A stretch of DNA of 30,382 bases from Oleiagrimonas sp036379395 (lineage in GTDB: Bacteria > Pseudomonadota > Gammaproteobacteria > Xanthomonadales > Rhodanobacteraceae). A program made the position numbers and the translations under genes. The DNA lies in NCBI GenBank assembly GCA_036379395.1, contig DASVGR010000034.1, positions 1 through 30,382 on the forward strand. Direction: 5' to 3'. Below the pieces are notes generated by a model. It saw nothing but the letters and a program-made list of their open reading frames with translations, did no database searches and was not told the origin of the DNA. Below, in pieces: positions 14,895 through 22,363 of the stretch (within the stretch, counting starts at the first letter, position 1; every line of letters starts with the position of its first letter).

Positions 14895-17348
14895 ATGGCC
14901 AAAAACCTGCTTATCGTCGAGTCGCCCGCCAAGGCGAAAACCATCAACAAATACCTCGGCAGCGATTTCAAGGTACTTGCCTCGTACGGCCACGTGCGCG
15001 ACCTGAAACCCAAGGAGGGCGCGGTTGACGTCGAGCATGGCTTCGCCATGGCCTACGAGCCGATCGAGCGCAACAAGCGCCATGTCGACGACATCGTCAA
15101 GGAAGCCCGGCTGGCGCAAAGCATTTACCTCGCCACCGACTTGGATCGCGAAGGCGAGGCGATCAGCTGGCACGTGAGCGAAATCCTCAAGGCCAAGGGC
15201 CTGCTCAAGGGCAAGGACGTGCATCGGGTGGTGTTCAGCGAAATCACGCCGCGCGCAATCAAGGCCGCCGTGGCGCATCCGCGCGAGTTGGCGCTGGATT
15301 TGGTTGATGCACAGCAGGCGCGCCGCGCGCTGGATTATCTGGTCGGCTTCAACCTGTCGCCAGTGCTGTGGCGCAAGGTGCAGCGCGGGCTGTCCGCCGG
15401 CCGCGTGCAATCGCCGGCGCTGCGCATGATTGTCGAGCGCGAGGAAGAAATCGAAGCCTTCAAGCCGCGCGAATACTGGACGGTCGAAGCCGATCTGGCG
15501 CATGCCAAGGGAGCATTCAAGGCGCGCCTGACGCGATTGAACGGCAAGAAATTCGAGCAGTTCGACCTGACCGACGAAGCCACCGCCACGGCCGTGCGGC
15601 AGGCCTTGCTGGCTGCTGCCCGTGGGCAATTGACGGTCGGTGAAATCACCCGGCGCGAGCGCAAGCGCCGCCCGGCGCCGCCGTTCACCACTTCCACGCT
15701 GCAACAGGAAGCCGCGCGCAAACTGGGCTTCACCACCAAGCGCACCATGCGCGTGGCGCAGGGCCTGTACGAAGGCGTGGCCATCGGCGGCGAGGGCAAC
15801 GTCGGCCTGATCACCTACATGCGTACCGACGCCGTGGCGCTGTCGCAGGAAGCCGTGGCCGAGCTGCGCGAGCTGATCGGGCGTGATTACGGCGCCAAGG
15901 CGCTGCCGGACGCGCCGCAAATCTACAAGGCCAAGAGCAAGAACGCGCAGGAAGCGCATGAAGCCATTCGTCCGACCTCGGCCATGCGCCGCCCGAGCGA
16001 GGTGGCGCGCTATCTCGACGACGACCAGCGCAAGCTGTACGAGCTGGTGTGGAAGCGCACCGTGGCGTGCCAGATGATGCACGCCACGCTCAACACCGTG
16101 TCGGTCGATTTTCCGCTCGACGACGCGGCATTCCGCGCCACCGGCACCACCGTGGTCGAGCCGGGATTCCTGGCCGTGTACGAAGAAGGCCGCGACGCCG
16201 GCAACAAGGACGAGGACGACGATGCCAAGCGCCGCCTGCCCCAGCTTGAAAAGGGCGAAGTGGTGCCGTTGACCGACATCCTCGCCGACCAGCACTTCAC
16301 CGAGCCGCCGCCGCGCTATTCCGAAGCCAGCCTGGTCAAGGCACTGGAAGAATTCGGCATCGGCCGTCCATCCACCTATGCGGCCATCATCCAGGTGTTG
16401 CAGAACCGCGAGTACGTCTATCTCGACAATCGACGTTTCAAGCCGTCGGATGTTGGCCGCGCGGTCAGCAATTTCCTGACCCAGCACTTCACGCAATACG
16501 TCGATTACGAGTTCACCGCGCATCTGGAAGACGATCTGGATGCCGTCAGCCGCGGCGAGCGCCGATGGGTGCCGCTGCTGGAAGAATTCTGGAAGCCGTT
16601 CAAGGCGCAGGTCGATGAAAAGATCGAGACCGTCGAACGCAGCGAAGCCACCGGCGCGCGCGAGCTGGGCACCGACCCGGCCACCGGCAAGCCCGTGTCC
16701 GTGCGCCTGGGCCGCTATGGGCCGTACGTGGCGCTGGGCAACAAGGACAGCGACGAAAAACTCACCTTTGCCAGCCTGCGCCCCGGCCAGTCGATGCACA
16801 CGCTCACGCTGGAAGACGCGCTGGAGTTGTTCAAGCTGCCGCGCGTGCTGGGCACGTGGGACGACGGCGAAGAGATCAGTGTCGGCATCGGCCGCTTTGG
16901 TCCGTTCATCAAGAAAGGCAAGATCTACGCGTCGCTCAAGAAGGAAGATGATCCGTACACCATCGAGTTGCCGCGTGCGAAAGAGCTGATGCAGGACAAG
17001 CTGGACTTTCTGGCCAACCGCGTCATCAAGGATTTCGGCGACGGCATCGAGGTGTTGAACGGCCGCTACGGCCCGTACATCACCGATGGCACCAAGAACG
17101 CCAAGATCCCGAAAGACCGCGAGCCGGACTCGCTGACGCTGGACGAATGCAAGGAATTGCTGGCCGCGGCGCCCGAGCGCAAGCGGCGCGGCGCGGCGAA
17201 AAAGACGGCGGTCAAGAAGACGGCGGCCAAGAAAACCGCCGTGAAGAAGACGGCCGCGAAGAAAACGGCAGTCAAAAAAGCGGCTACCAAGAAGGCGGCC
17301 ACCAAAAAGACCGCGACGAAAAGGGTGACGAAAAAAGCCGCCGAATAA
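14895..17348 (+). CDS. topA: DNA topoisomerase I (type IA), lysine-tail form
   Basis: TopA relaxes negative supercoils by cutting one strand through a phosphotyrosine. It has 817 residues. The TOPRIM domain carries Glu9 (IVESPAKAKTI) and the TDLDREGE acidic triad (82/84/86). The active-site tyrosine is Tyr308 in GLITYMRTD. Gate residues LSAGRVQSPALRMIVERE are intact. The C-terminus has no cysteine zinc fingers. Instead it has three Toprim_C-type repeats (GRYGPYVALG, GRFGPFIKKG, GRYGPYITDG) and then a 56-residue histone H1-like tail (762-817) of KKTAA/KKTAV-type pentapeptides with about 20 lysines. The ATG at 14895 gives the universal MAKNLLIVESPAKAKT start. Confidence 0.97.
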   Translation: MAKNLLIVESPAKAKTINKYLGSDFKVLASYGHVRDLKPKEGAVDVEHGFAMAYEPIERNKRHVDDIVKEARLAQSIYLATDLDREGEAISWHVSEILKAKGLLKGKDVHRVVFSEITPRAIKAAVAHPRELALDLVDAQQARRALDYLVGFNLSPVLWRKVQRGLSAGRVQSPALRMIVEREEEIEAFKPREYWTVEADLAHAKGAFKARLTRLNGKKFEQFDLTDEATATAVRQALLAAARGQLTVGEITRRERKRRPAPPFTTSTLQQEAARKLGFTTKRTMRVAQGLYEGVAIGGEGNVGLITYMRTDAVALSQEAVAELRELIGRDYGAKALPDAPQIYKAKSKNAQEAHEAIRPTSAMRRPSEVARYLDDDQRKLYELVWKRTVACQMMHATLNTVSVDFPLDDAAFRATGTTVVEPGFLAVYEEGRDAGNKDEDDDAKRRLPQLEKGEVVPLTDILADQHFTEPPPRYSEASLVKALEEFGIGRPSTYAAIIQVLQNREYVYLDNRRFKPSDVGRAVSNFLTQHFTQYVDYEFTAHLEDDLDAVSRGERRWVPLLEEFWKPFKAQVDEKIETVERSEATGARELGTDPATGKPVSVRLGRYGPYVALGNKDSDEKLTFASLRPGQSMHTLTLEDALELFKLPRVLGTWDDGEEISVGIGRFGPFIKKGKIYASLKKEDDPYTIELPRAKELMQDKLDFLANRVIKDFGDGIEVLNGRYGPYITDGTKNAKIPKDREPDSLTLDECKELLAAAPERKRRGAAKKTAVKKTAAKKTAVKKTAAKKTAVKKAATKKAATKKTATKRVTKKAAE
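17178..17345 (+). repeat. 15-bp periodic repeat encoding the lysine-rich TopA tail
   Basis: Variants of an AAG-AAG/AAA-(ACG/ACC)-GC(C/G)-G(T/C)C unit repeat with a 15-base period and encode TAVKK/TAAKK/AATKK pentapeptides. Codons alternate AAG/AAA and GCC/GCG, so the array is partly diverged at DNA level. It can expand or contract by slippage without frameshift. Confidence 0.75.
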
Positions 17349-17477
17349 GGGTCGCGCCTTCCTGCGCCCCTGCATGCAACGCACGGCAGGAGCGCTGGGC
17401 GGCGCGATGGCACCCATCAGACACGTTTCCGGCCAAGTATCCAATATCCCGTTTTGCCCCGCTCTCAGGAGCACATC

Positions 17478-18035
17478 ATGATCATGAGCATTGCCGAGGC
17501 CGCGCGCGCGTTGCGCGGTGGTGGTGTCATCGCCTATCCGACCGAAGGCGTTTATGGCCTGGGTTGCGACCCGGCCGATCAGGTCGCGTTCGAGCGCCTG
17601 TTCGCGCTCAAGCAGCGCCCGGCCACGCAAGGCGTGCTGCTGCTGGCGGCCGATTTTGCGCAGGTCGAGCCGTACATCGACCTGGCCGCCGTACCGGCCA
17701 AGGTGCTGGACGAGGTGCGCGCCTCGTGGCCCGGTCCGCACACGTGGATTTTTCCGCGCACCGCGCGCGTGCCGGCGTGGGTGGCCGGCACTCATGCCGG
17801 CATTGCCTTGCGCGTCACTTCGCACGGGCCGGCGGCCGAACTGTGCCGCGCGTGCGGCATGGCCATCGTGTCGACCAGCGCCAACCCGCACGGCGAAGCG
17901 CCAGCCATGGACGCGGCGACCTGCGAGCGCTATTTCCCGCAAGGCCTGGCCGGCGTCGTCGATGCGCCGCTGGGTGGACTGTCCAAGCCGACCACGATTC
18001 GCGATGCGCTGACCGGCGCCGTCATACGCGCCTGA
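17478..18035 (+). CDS. tsaC: Threonylcarbamoyl-AMP synthase (TsaC/YrdC)
   Basis: TsaC makes L-threonylcarbamoyl-AMP from threonine, bicarbonate and ATP, the first step of t6A37 tRNA modification. It has 185 residues, the short TsaC/YrdC type without the Sua5 C-terminal domain. Motifs: GGVIAYPTEGVYGLGCDP (N-terminal ATP/Thr site), LKQRP (basic motif), SWPGPHTWIFP, GIALRVTSH and VSTSANPHGE (SxN motif). AGGAG (17467-17471) sits six bases before the ATG at 17478, which fixes the start and excludes the non-canonical upstream codon. It follows topA by about 130 bases on the same strand; topA/dprA/tsaC neighbourhood is common in gammaproteobacteria. Confidence 0.95.
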   Translation: MIMSIAEAARALRGGGVIAYPTEGVYGLGCDPADQVAFERLFALKQRPATQGVLLLAADFAQVEPYIDLAAVPAKVLDEVRASWPGPHTWIFPRTARVPAWVAGTHAGIALRVTSHGPAAELCRACGMAIVSTSANPHGEAPAMDAATCERYFPQGLAGVVDAPLGGLSKPTTIRDALTGAVIRA

Positions 18036-18133
18036 GCTGGCCTCGGCCTGCCCAAGCTCCCGCAAAAGCCGAAGCGGCACAAAATTCCCTGCGGCGCCGT
18101 ATCATCGTCGCCTCGCTTTCCTTGCCCGGCGCC

Positions 18134-19498
18134 ATGTCCGCAATCACGCAACGCCCCGATTCTTCATCGTCCGCGACGCTGCCGCTGCTGGCTGATGCCG
18201 CGGCGCGGCGCGTCGTTGCTTGGCGCCATGGCGCACCGGTGCGCGTGGATGCGTTTCTGGCTGATGTCATGTCCACGGCCGCGCGGCTTCCTGCGGCGCC
18301 GGCGGTGGTCAATCTGTGTGTTGACCGCTACGCGTTTCTGGTCGCGTTTTGCGCCGCGCTGGTGGCCGGACAAACCAATCTGCTGCCGCCTTCGCGGGCC
18401 GAGCAGGCTGTGCGTGACGTGATGGCCGCGCATCCCGGCTGCTATGCGCTGGGCGATCAGGCCGACGTCGGCGGCATCGCGCCGTATCTGGCGCTGCCAT
18501 CCTTGACCGGCACGACAGCGACCACGACCGCTGTGCCGACCATCGCCGCCGATCACGTGGCTGCGATCGGCTACACCTCTGGCTCGACCGGCAAGCCCGT
18601 CGCCAACGCCAAGACCTGGGGCAGCTTTGCCGCCAGCAGCGCCGGCAACCTGGGCATGCTGCGCGCGCATTTGGACGAGCCGTTCCACGTGCTGGCGACG
18701 GTGCCGCCGCAGCACATGTACGGCATGGAATTGTCGGTGCTGTTGCCGCTGTTCGGCCATGCCGGCGTGCATGCCGGGCGTCCGCTGCTGCCGGCCGACG
18801 TGGCGCGCGAGCTGGCCGAGTTGCCGGCGCCGCGCGTGCTGGCCACCACGCCCGTGCATCTGCGTGCGCTGGTCAAGTCCGGGCAGGCGATGCCACCGCT
18901 GGCGGCGCTGGTGTCGGCAACGGCGCCGTTGCCGCGCGAGCTGGCGCGGGCGGCCGAGGATGCGTTCGGCGCGCCGATGCTGGAAATGTTCGGTTCGACC
19001 GAAACCTGCGTGTTCGCCAGCCGCCGCACGGCGCGCGAGGATGTCTGGGCGACGTATCCGGGCGTGCATGTCGAGCCGCATGCGCGCGGCACGACCGTCA
19101 TGGCGCCGCAGCTGGCTGCGCCGGTCGAGCTGGCCGACATTTTCGAGCCGGCGCCGGGCGGTTTTTACTTGCGCGGACGCGGTCGCGACATGCTGGACAT
19201 GGCTGGCAAGCGCGCCTCGCTGGCCGATCTCAACCAGCGCCTGCTGGCCATCGATGGCGTGGTTGACGGCGTGATTTTCCAGCCTGATGCCGTCGATGCA
19301 CTGGGCGTGCAGCGCCTGGCCGCGCTGGTGGTCGCGCCCGATCTGGACGCTGCGGCCATCCGCGCCGCGCTGGCGCGCGTGGTCGATCCGGTGTTCCTGC
19401 CGCGCCCGCTGCACAAGGTCAATGCCCTGCCGCGCAACGCCACCGGCAAGCTGCCGCGGCAGGCGTTGCAGGATCTGCTGCAACGCGGCGCCGGCTGA
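18134..19498 (+). CDS. ANL-superfamily adenylate-forming enzyme (acyl-CoA/acyl-ACP synthetase or AMP-ligase)
   Basis: A 454-residue AMP-forming ligase that should activate a carboxylic acid as acyl-adenylate. Visible core motifs: A3 P-loop YTSGSTGKPVANAK (147-160), A5 MFGSTET (285-291), A7-like FYLRGRGRDMLDMAGKR, and A10 NATGKLPRQAL with the catalytic Lys439. The start is the ATG at 18134; the N-terminal domain is shorter than in long-chain acyl-CoA synthetases (usually >500 residues). Compact AMP-ligases of this kind occur in aryl polyene/xanthomonadin pigment clusters of related bacteria, where they activate the aromatic starter. No other pigment gene (ketosynthase, acyl carrier protein, dehydratase) is in the window, so that role is only a suggestion. 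It stands between tsaC and purD, about 100 bases from each. Confidence 0.82.
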   Translation: MSAITQRPDSSSSATLPLLADAAARRVVAWRHGAPVRVDAFLADVMSTAARLPAAPAVVNLCVDRYAFLVAFCAALVAGQTNLLPPSRAEQAVRDVMAAHPGCYALGDQADVGGIAPYLALPSLTGTTATTTAVPTIAADHVAAIGYTSGSTGKPVANAKTWGSFAASSAGNLGMLRAHLDEPFHVLATVPPQHMYGMELSVLLPLFGHAGVHAGRPLLPADVARELAELPAPRVLATTPVHLRALVKSGQAMPPLAALVSATAPLPRELARAAEDAFGAPMLEMFGSTETCVFASRRTAREDVWATYPGVHVEPHARGTTVMAPQLAAPVELADIFEPAPGGFYLRGRGRDMLDMAGKRASLADLNQRLLAIDGVVDGVIFQPDAVDALGVQRLAALVVAPDLDAAAIRAALARVVDPVFLPRPLHKVNALPRNATGKLPRQALQDLLQRGAG

Positions 19499-19607
19499 AT
19501 CGGCCCTCGCGTGACGCGAACTGTCGTCAGGTTGTTTTGGCGCGGGCGCGCTTTGCGGCATCATGTGCGCCTTTGAAGCGCATGGCGCGACTGGCGGGTG
19601 CAACGAC

Positions 19608-20879
19608 ATGAAGGTTCTGGTGGTGGGCGGCGGCGGCCGCGAACATGCGCTGGCGTGGAAGCTGGCTTCCTCGCCCGAAGTGGACGAAGTGCTGGTCGCG
19701 CCGGGCAATGCCGGCACCGCGGCCGAGCCGCGCCTGACCAATGTCGACGTGGCGGCCAGCGATGTTGATGGCTTGCTGGCGCTGGCGCGCGAGCGGCAGG
19801 TCGAGTTGACCGTGATCGGCCCCGAAGTGCCACTGGTGGCCGGCATCGTCGACAAGTTCCGCGCCGCCGGCCTGCGCTGTTTCGGTCCGCGCCGCGTGGC
19901 CGCGCAGCTGGAAGGCTCCAAGCAGTTCGCCAAGGCGTTTCTGGCCCGCCACAACATTCCCACCGCGCGCTACGCCGCGTTCACCGAGCTCGACCCGGCG
20001 CTGGCCTACGTGCGCCAGCACGGCGCCCCCATCGTCATCAAGGCCGACGGTCTGGCTGCCGGCAAGGGCGTGGTGGTGGCGCTGACCCTGGCCGACGCCG
20101 AACTGGCGCTGCACGACATGCTTGGCGCGCACCAGTTTGGTGACGCCTCGGCCAGCGTCGTTATCGAGGAATTTCTCGAAGGCGAAGAAGCCAGTTTCAT
20201 CGTCATGTCCGACGGCCACACGGCGCTGCCGATGGCGTCCAGCCAGGACCACAAGCGCCGCGACGAGGGTGATCTGGGCCCCAACACCGGCGGCATGGGT
20301 GCGTATTCGCCGGCACCGGTGGTCACGCCGGCGGTCGAACGGCGCGTCATGGACGAAATCGTCAAGCCGACGCTGGCCGGCATGGCCGCCGAGGGCGCGC
20401 CGTTCATCGGCTTTTTGTACGTGGGGTTGATGATCGACCAGACCGGTGCGCCGCGCGTGGTCGAGTTCAACGTGCGCTTTGGCGACCCTGAAACCCAGCC
20501 GATCATGCTGCGCCTGCGCTCGGATCTGGTCGAGCTGATCGACGCCGCGCTCGATGGCCGCCTCGACGAAGTGCAGGCGCAATGGGATCCGCGCCCGTCG
20601 CTGGGCGTGGTGATCGCTTCCGGCGGCTACCCCGGCAAGGTGCAAAAAGGCCTGCCGATCACGGGGCTGGACGAAGTCGAGGGCGCCAAGGTGTTCCACG
20701 CCGGCACGCGGCGCGATGACGCCGGCCGCGTCGTCACCGACGGCGGCCGCGTGTTGTGCGTGTGCGCGCTGGGTGACGACCTGGCGCAGGCGCGCGACAA
20801 GGCCTACGCCGCCGCGCGCGGCATCCATTTCGACGGCGCGTTTTACCGCCGTGACATCGGCCACCGTGCGTTGCGTTGA
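19608..20879 (+). CDS. purD: Phosphoribosylamine-glycine ligase (GAR synthetase)
   Basis: PurD joins glycine to 5-phosphoribosylamine using ATP, step two of purine synthesis. It has 423 residues, normal length. Order: N-terminal MKVLVVGGGGREHALAWKL, ATP-grasp core with PIVIKADGLAAGKGVVVA, EEFLEGEEASFIVMSDG, QDHKRRDEGDLGPNTGGMGAYSPAPVV, metal-binding VEFNVRFGDPETQPIM, and the C-terminal GARS domain. The start is the ATG at 19608, directly at MKVLVVGGGG. It stands alone; purH, its frequent partner, is not adjacent. It is followed by the REP array. Confidence 0.97.
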   Translation: MKVLVVGGGGREHALAWKLASSPEVDEVLVAPGNAGTAAEPRLTNVDVAASDVDGLLALARERQVELTVIGPEVPLVAGIVDKFRAAGLRCFGPRRVAAQLEGSKQFAKAFLARHNIPTARYAAFTELDPALAYVRQHGAPIVIKADGLAAGKGVVVALTLADAELALHDMLGAHQFGDASASVVIEEFLEGEEASFIVMSDGHTALPMASSQDHKRRDEGDLGPNTGGMGAYSPAPVVTPAVERRVMDEIVKPTLAGMAAEGAPFIGFLYVGLMIDQTGAPRVVEFNVRFGDPETQPIMLRLRSDLVELIDAALDGRLDEVQAQWDPRPSLGVVIASGGYPGKVQKGLPITGLDEVEGAKVFHAGTRRDDAGRVVTDGGRVLCVCALGDDLAQARDKAYAAARGIHFDGAFYRRDIGHRALR

Positions 20880-20920
20880 GCTTGTCGCCGGAGCAGGGCC
20901 TCGAAAACCATCATGGCCCT

Positions 20921-21204
20921 TGTAGGAGCCCGCCCGCGGGCGAAGGGTTCTTGCCACAAACCGGCATCGGGCCATCGCGCGCAGGCGCACTCCCACATGA
21001 GCACCGAGCCGCAAGGCTTTTGTAGGAGCCCGCCTGCGGGCGAAAAGGTCTTGCCACAAACCGGCATCGGGCCATCGTGCGCAGGCGCACTCCCACATGA
21101 GCATCGAGCCGCAAGGCTTTTGTAGGAGCCCGCCTGCGGGCGAAAGGGTTCTTGCCACAAACCGGCATCGGGCCATCGCGCGCAGGCGCGCTCCTGCGGA
21201 CAAG
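20921..21204 (+). repeat. Tandem array of three ~100-bp REP-pair (BIME-like) units
   Basis: The gap between purD and pip (20880-21250) has no gene but three direct copies beginning TGTAGGAGCC at 20921, 21021 and 21121, exactly 100 bases apart; the third is cut to ~84 bases. Each unit holds a head palindrome (GGAGCCCGCCTGCGGGCGA, stem CCCGC/GCGGG), the linker CTTGCCACAAACCGGCATCG, and an inverted partner (TCG-GCGCAGGCGCACTCCCACA) complementary in layout to the head. A further 20-base link (TGAGCACCGAGCCGCAAGGC) joins the units. Copies 1 and 2 differ at only a handful of positions, implying recent duplication. The GTAG-GAG head with an inverted mate is the hallmark of REP elements mobilised by RAYT transposases; no RAYT gene is in the window. 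Confidence 0.88.
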
Positions 21205-21250
21205 TTAAGGTGATGCTCCGACAATTTCGTTCGGGGTGGGTCGTGATGCC

Positions 21251-22216
21251 TCAGGGCAACGGGCTTTTCCACAGGGTTTGCGCGAGGCGGTCGGTGGCGG
21301 CGACCAGTGCGTCCACGATGGCCGGTTCCGAGGCGGCGTGGCCGGACAGCACGATGTGCAGATCGGCTTCGGGCCAGGCTTGCGCCAGGTCCCAGGCGTT
21401 CTTGGCCGGGCAGATGAGGTCGTAGCGGCCGTGCACGATGGTGCCGGGGATGGCGCGGATCTTGCCGATGTCGCGCAGCAGCTGGTTCGGCTCGAAGAAG
21501 CATTTGTGGCGGAAGTAGTGTGCCTCGCAGCGCGCCATCGAGATGGCCACTTCCGGCGCGCCGAAGTCGGCCACGGTGGAGGGGCTTTCTTCCAGCGTCA
21601 GGCCGCCGGCTTCCCACATGCTCCAGGCCTGCGCGGCAGCCAGCTGCACGGCCGGGTCGTCACTGTCCAGCCGTTGCCAGTAGGCGTCGAGCATCGAGCC
21701 GCGTTCATCCGGTGGAATGAAGTCGACGAATTTTTGCCATTTCTCGGGCAGCAGGCGCGAGGCGCCGCCTTCCTCGACGTACCAGACCAGCTCTTCGTCG
21801 CGCGCGAGATAAATGCCGCGCAACACCAGTGCCAGGCAGCGCTCGGGATGGGCTTCGGCATAGGCCAGCGCCAGCGTTGATCCCCACGAGCCGCCAAACA
21901 CCGCCCAGCGCTTGATGCCGAGGTGCTTGCGCAGGGTTTCGATGTCGCCGACCAGGTGCCAGGTGGTGTTGTCGGTGAGGTCGGCAAACGGCGTGGAGCG
22001 GCCCGCGCCGCGCTGGTCGAACAGCACGATGCGGTAGCGCGCCGGATCGAAAAACTGGCGGTAATACGGCGCCAGCCCGGCGCCCGGCCCGCCATGCAGC
22101 ACGACCACCGGCAAGCCGTCCGGGTTGCCACATTGCTCGACGTACAGCGTGTGGCGGGCGTCGACGGGCAGTCGCTCGGTGTGGAACGGTGCGAGGGGAG
22201 GGTACAGCTGGTGCAT
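21251..22216 (-). CDS. pip: Proline iminopeptidase (prolyl aminopeptidase)
   Basis: This cytosolic alpha/beta-hydrolase releases N-terminal proline from peptides (MEROPS S33). It has 321 residues, typical of the shorter pip type. Oxyanion motif HGGPGAGLAPYY (41-52), FDQRGAGRSTP, nucleophile elbow GGSWGSTLALAYA with Ser110, Asp266 in HGRYDLICP and His293 in LSGHAASEP. The conserved glutamates of the proline pocket are compatible (W-E segment AWSMWEAGGLTL). The ATG at 22216 gives MHQLYPPLAPFHTERLPV, the usual N-terminus. It is flanked on both sides by REP elements and appears monocistronic. Confidence 0.95.
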   Translation of the reverse strand: MHQLYPPLAPFHTERLPVDARHTLYVEQCGNPDGLPVVVLHGGPGAGLAPYYRQFFDPARYRIVLFDQRGAGRSTPFADLTDNTTWHLVGDIETLRKHLGIKRWAVFGGSWGSTLALAYAEAHPERCLALVLRGIYLARDEELVWYVEEGGASRLLPEKWQKFVDFIPPDERGSMLDAYWQRLDSDDPAVQLAAAQAWSMWEAGGLTLEESPSTVADFGAPEVAISMARCEAHYFRHKCFFEPNQLLRDIGKIRAIPGTIVHGRYDLICPAKNAWDLAQAWPEADLHIVLSGHAASEPAIVDALVAATDRLAQTLWKSPLP

Positions 22217-22264
22217 GGAGGGTGTCGGTTATCGGCGAAGTCTGGATTTTATGGCGTTCCGGCT

Positions 22265-22343
22265 TTTGGGGGAGCCCGCCTGCGGGCGATGGGATCTGGC
22301 CTTGAATCGGCATCGGGCCATCGCGCGCGGGCGTGCTCCCACA
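22265..22343 (+). repeat. Single REP pair between acpA-like gene and pip
   Basis: GGGGGAGCCCGCCTGCGGGCGATGG, a GGCATCGGGCCATCG linker and the inverted mate CGCGCGGGCGTGCTCCCACAGG match the unit of the array at 20921. It fills most of the 147-base gap between the start of pip and the end of the phosphatase/phospholipase gene. Both neighbours are on the minus strand, so transcripts through it would fold at both palindromes. Confidence 0.85.
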
Positions 22344-22363
22344 GGCAAGCGTGGCAGGGTTTC

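Noticed and set aside
14691..18080. Very long minus-strand open frame (over 1100 codons) opposite dprA, topA and tsaC
   Set aside because: It is antisense to well-identified genes. Its product is rich in His, Arg, Gly and Ala without any domain, as expected for a third-position GC shadow frame.
20843..21168. Small open frames through the REP array giving repeated ARRRAPTKALRL-like peptides
   Set aside because: They arise from the 100-bp DNA repeats being read in frame; no start signals, and the peptides are just translated palindromes.
20921..21204. Possible CRISPR-like array because of regular spacing
   Set aside because: The whole 100-bp unit is repeated including the intervening sequence. 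There are no unique spacers, and the palindromes match dispersed REP elements.
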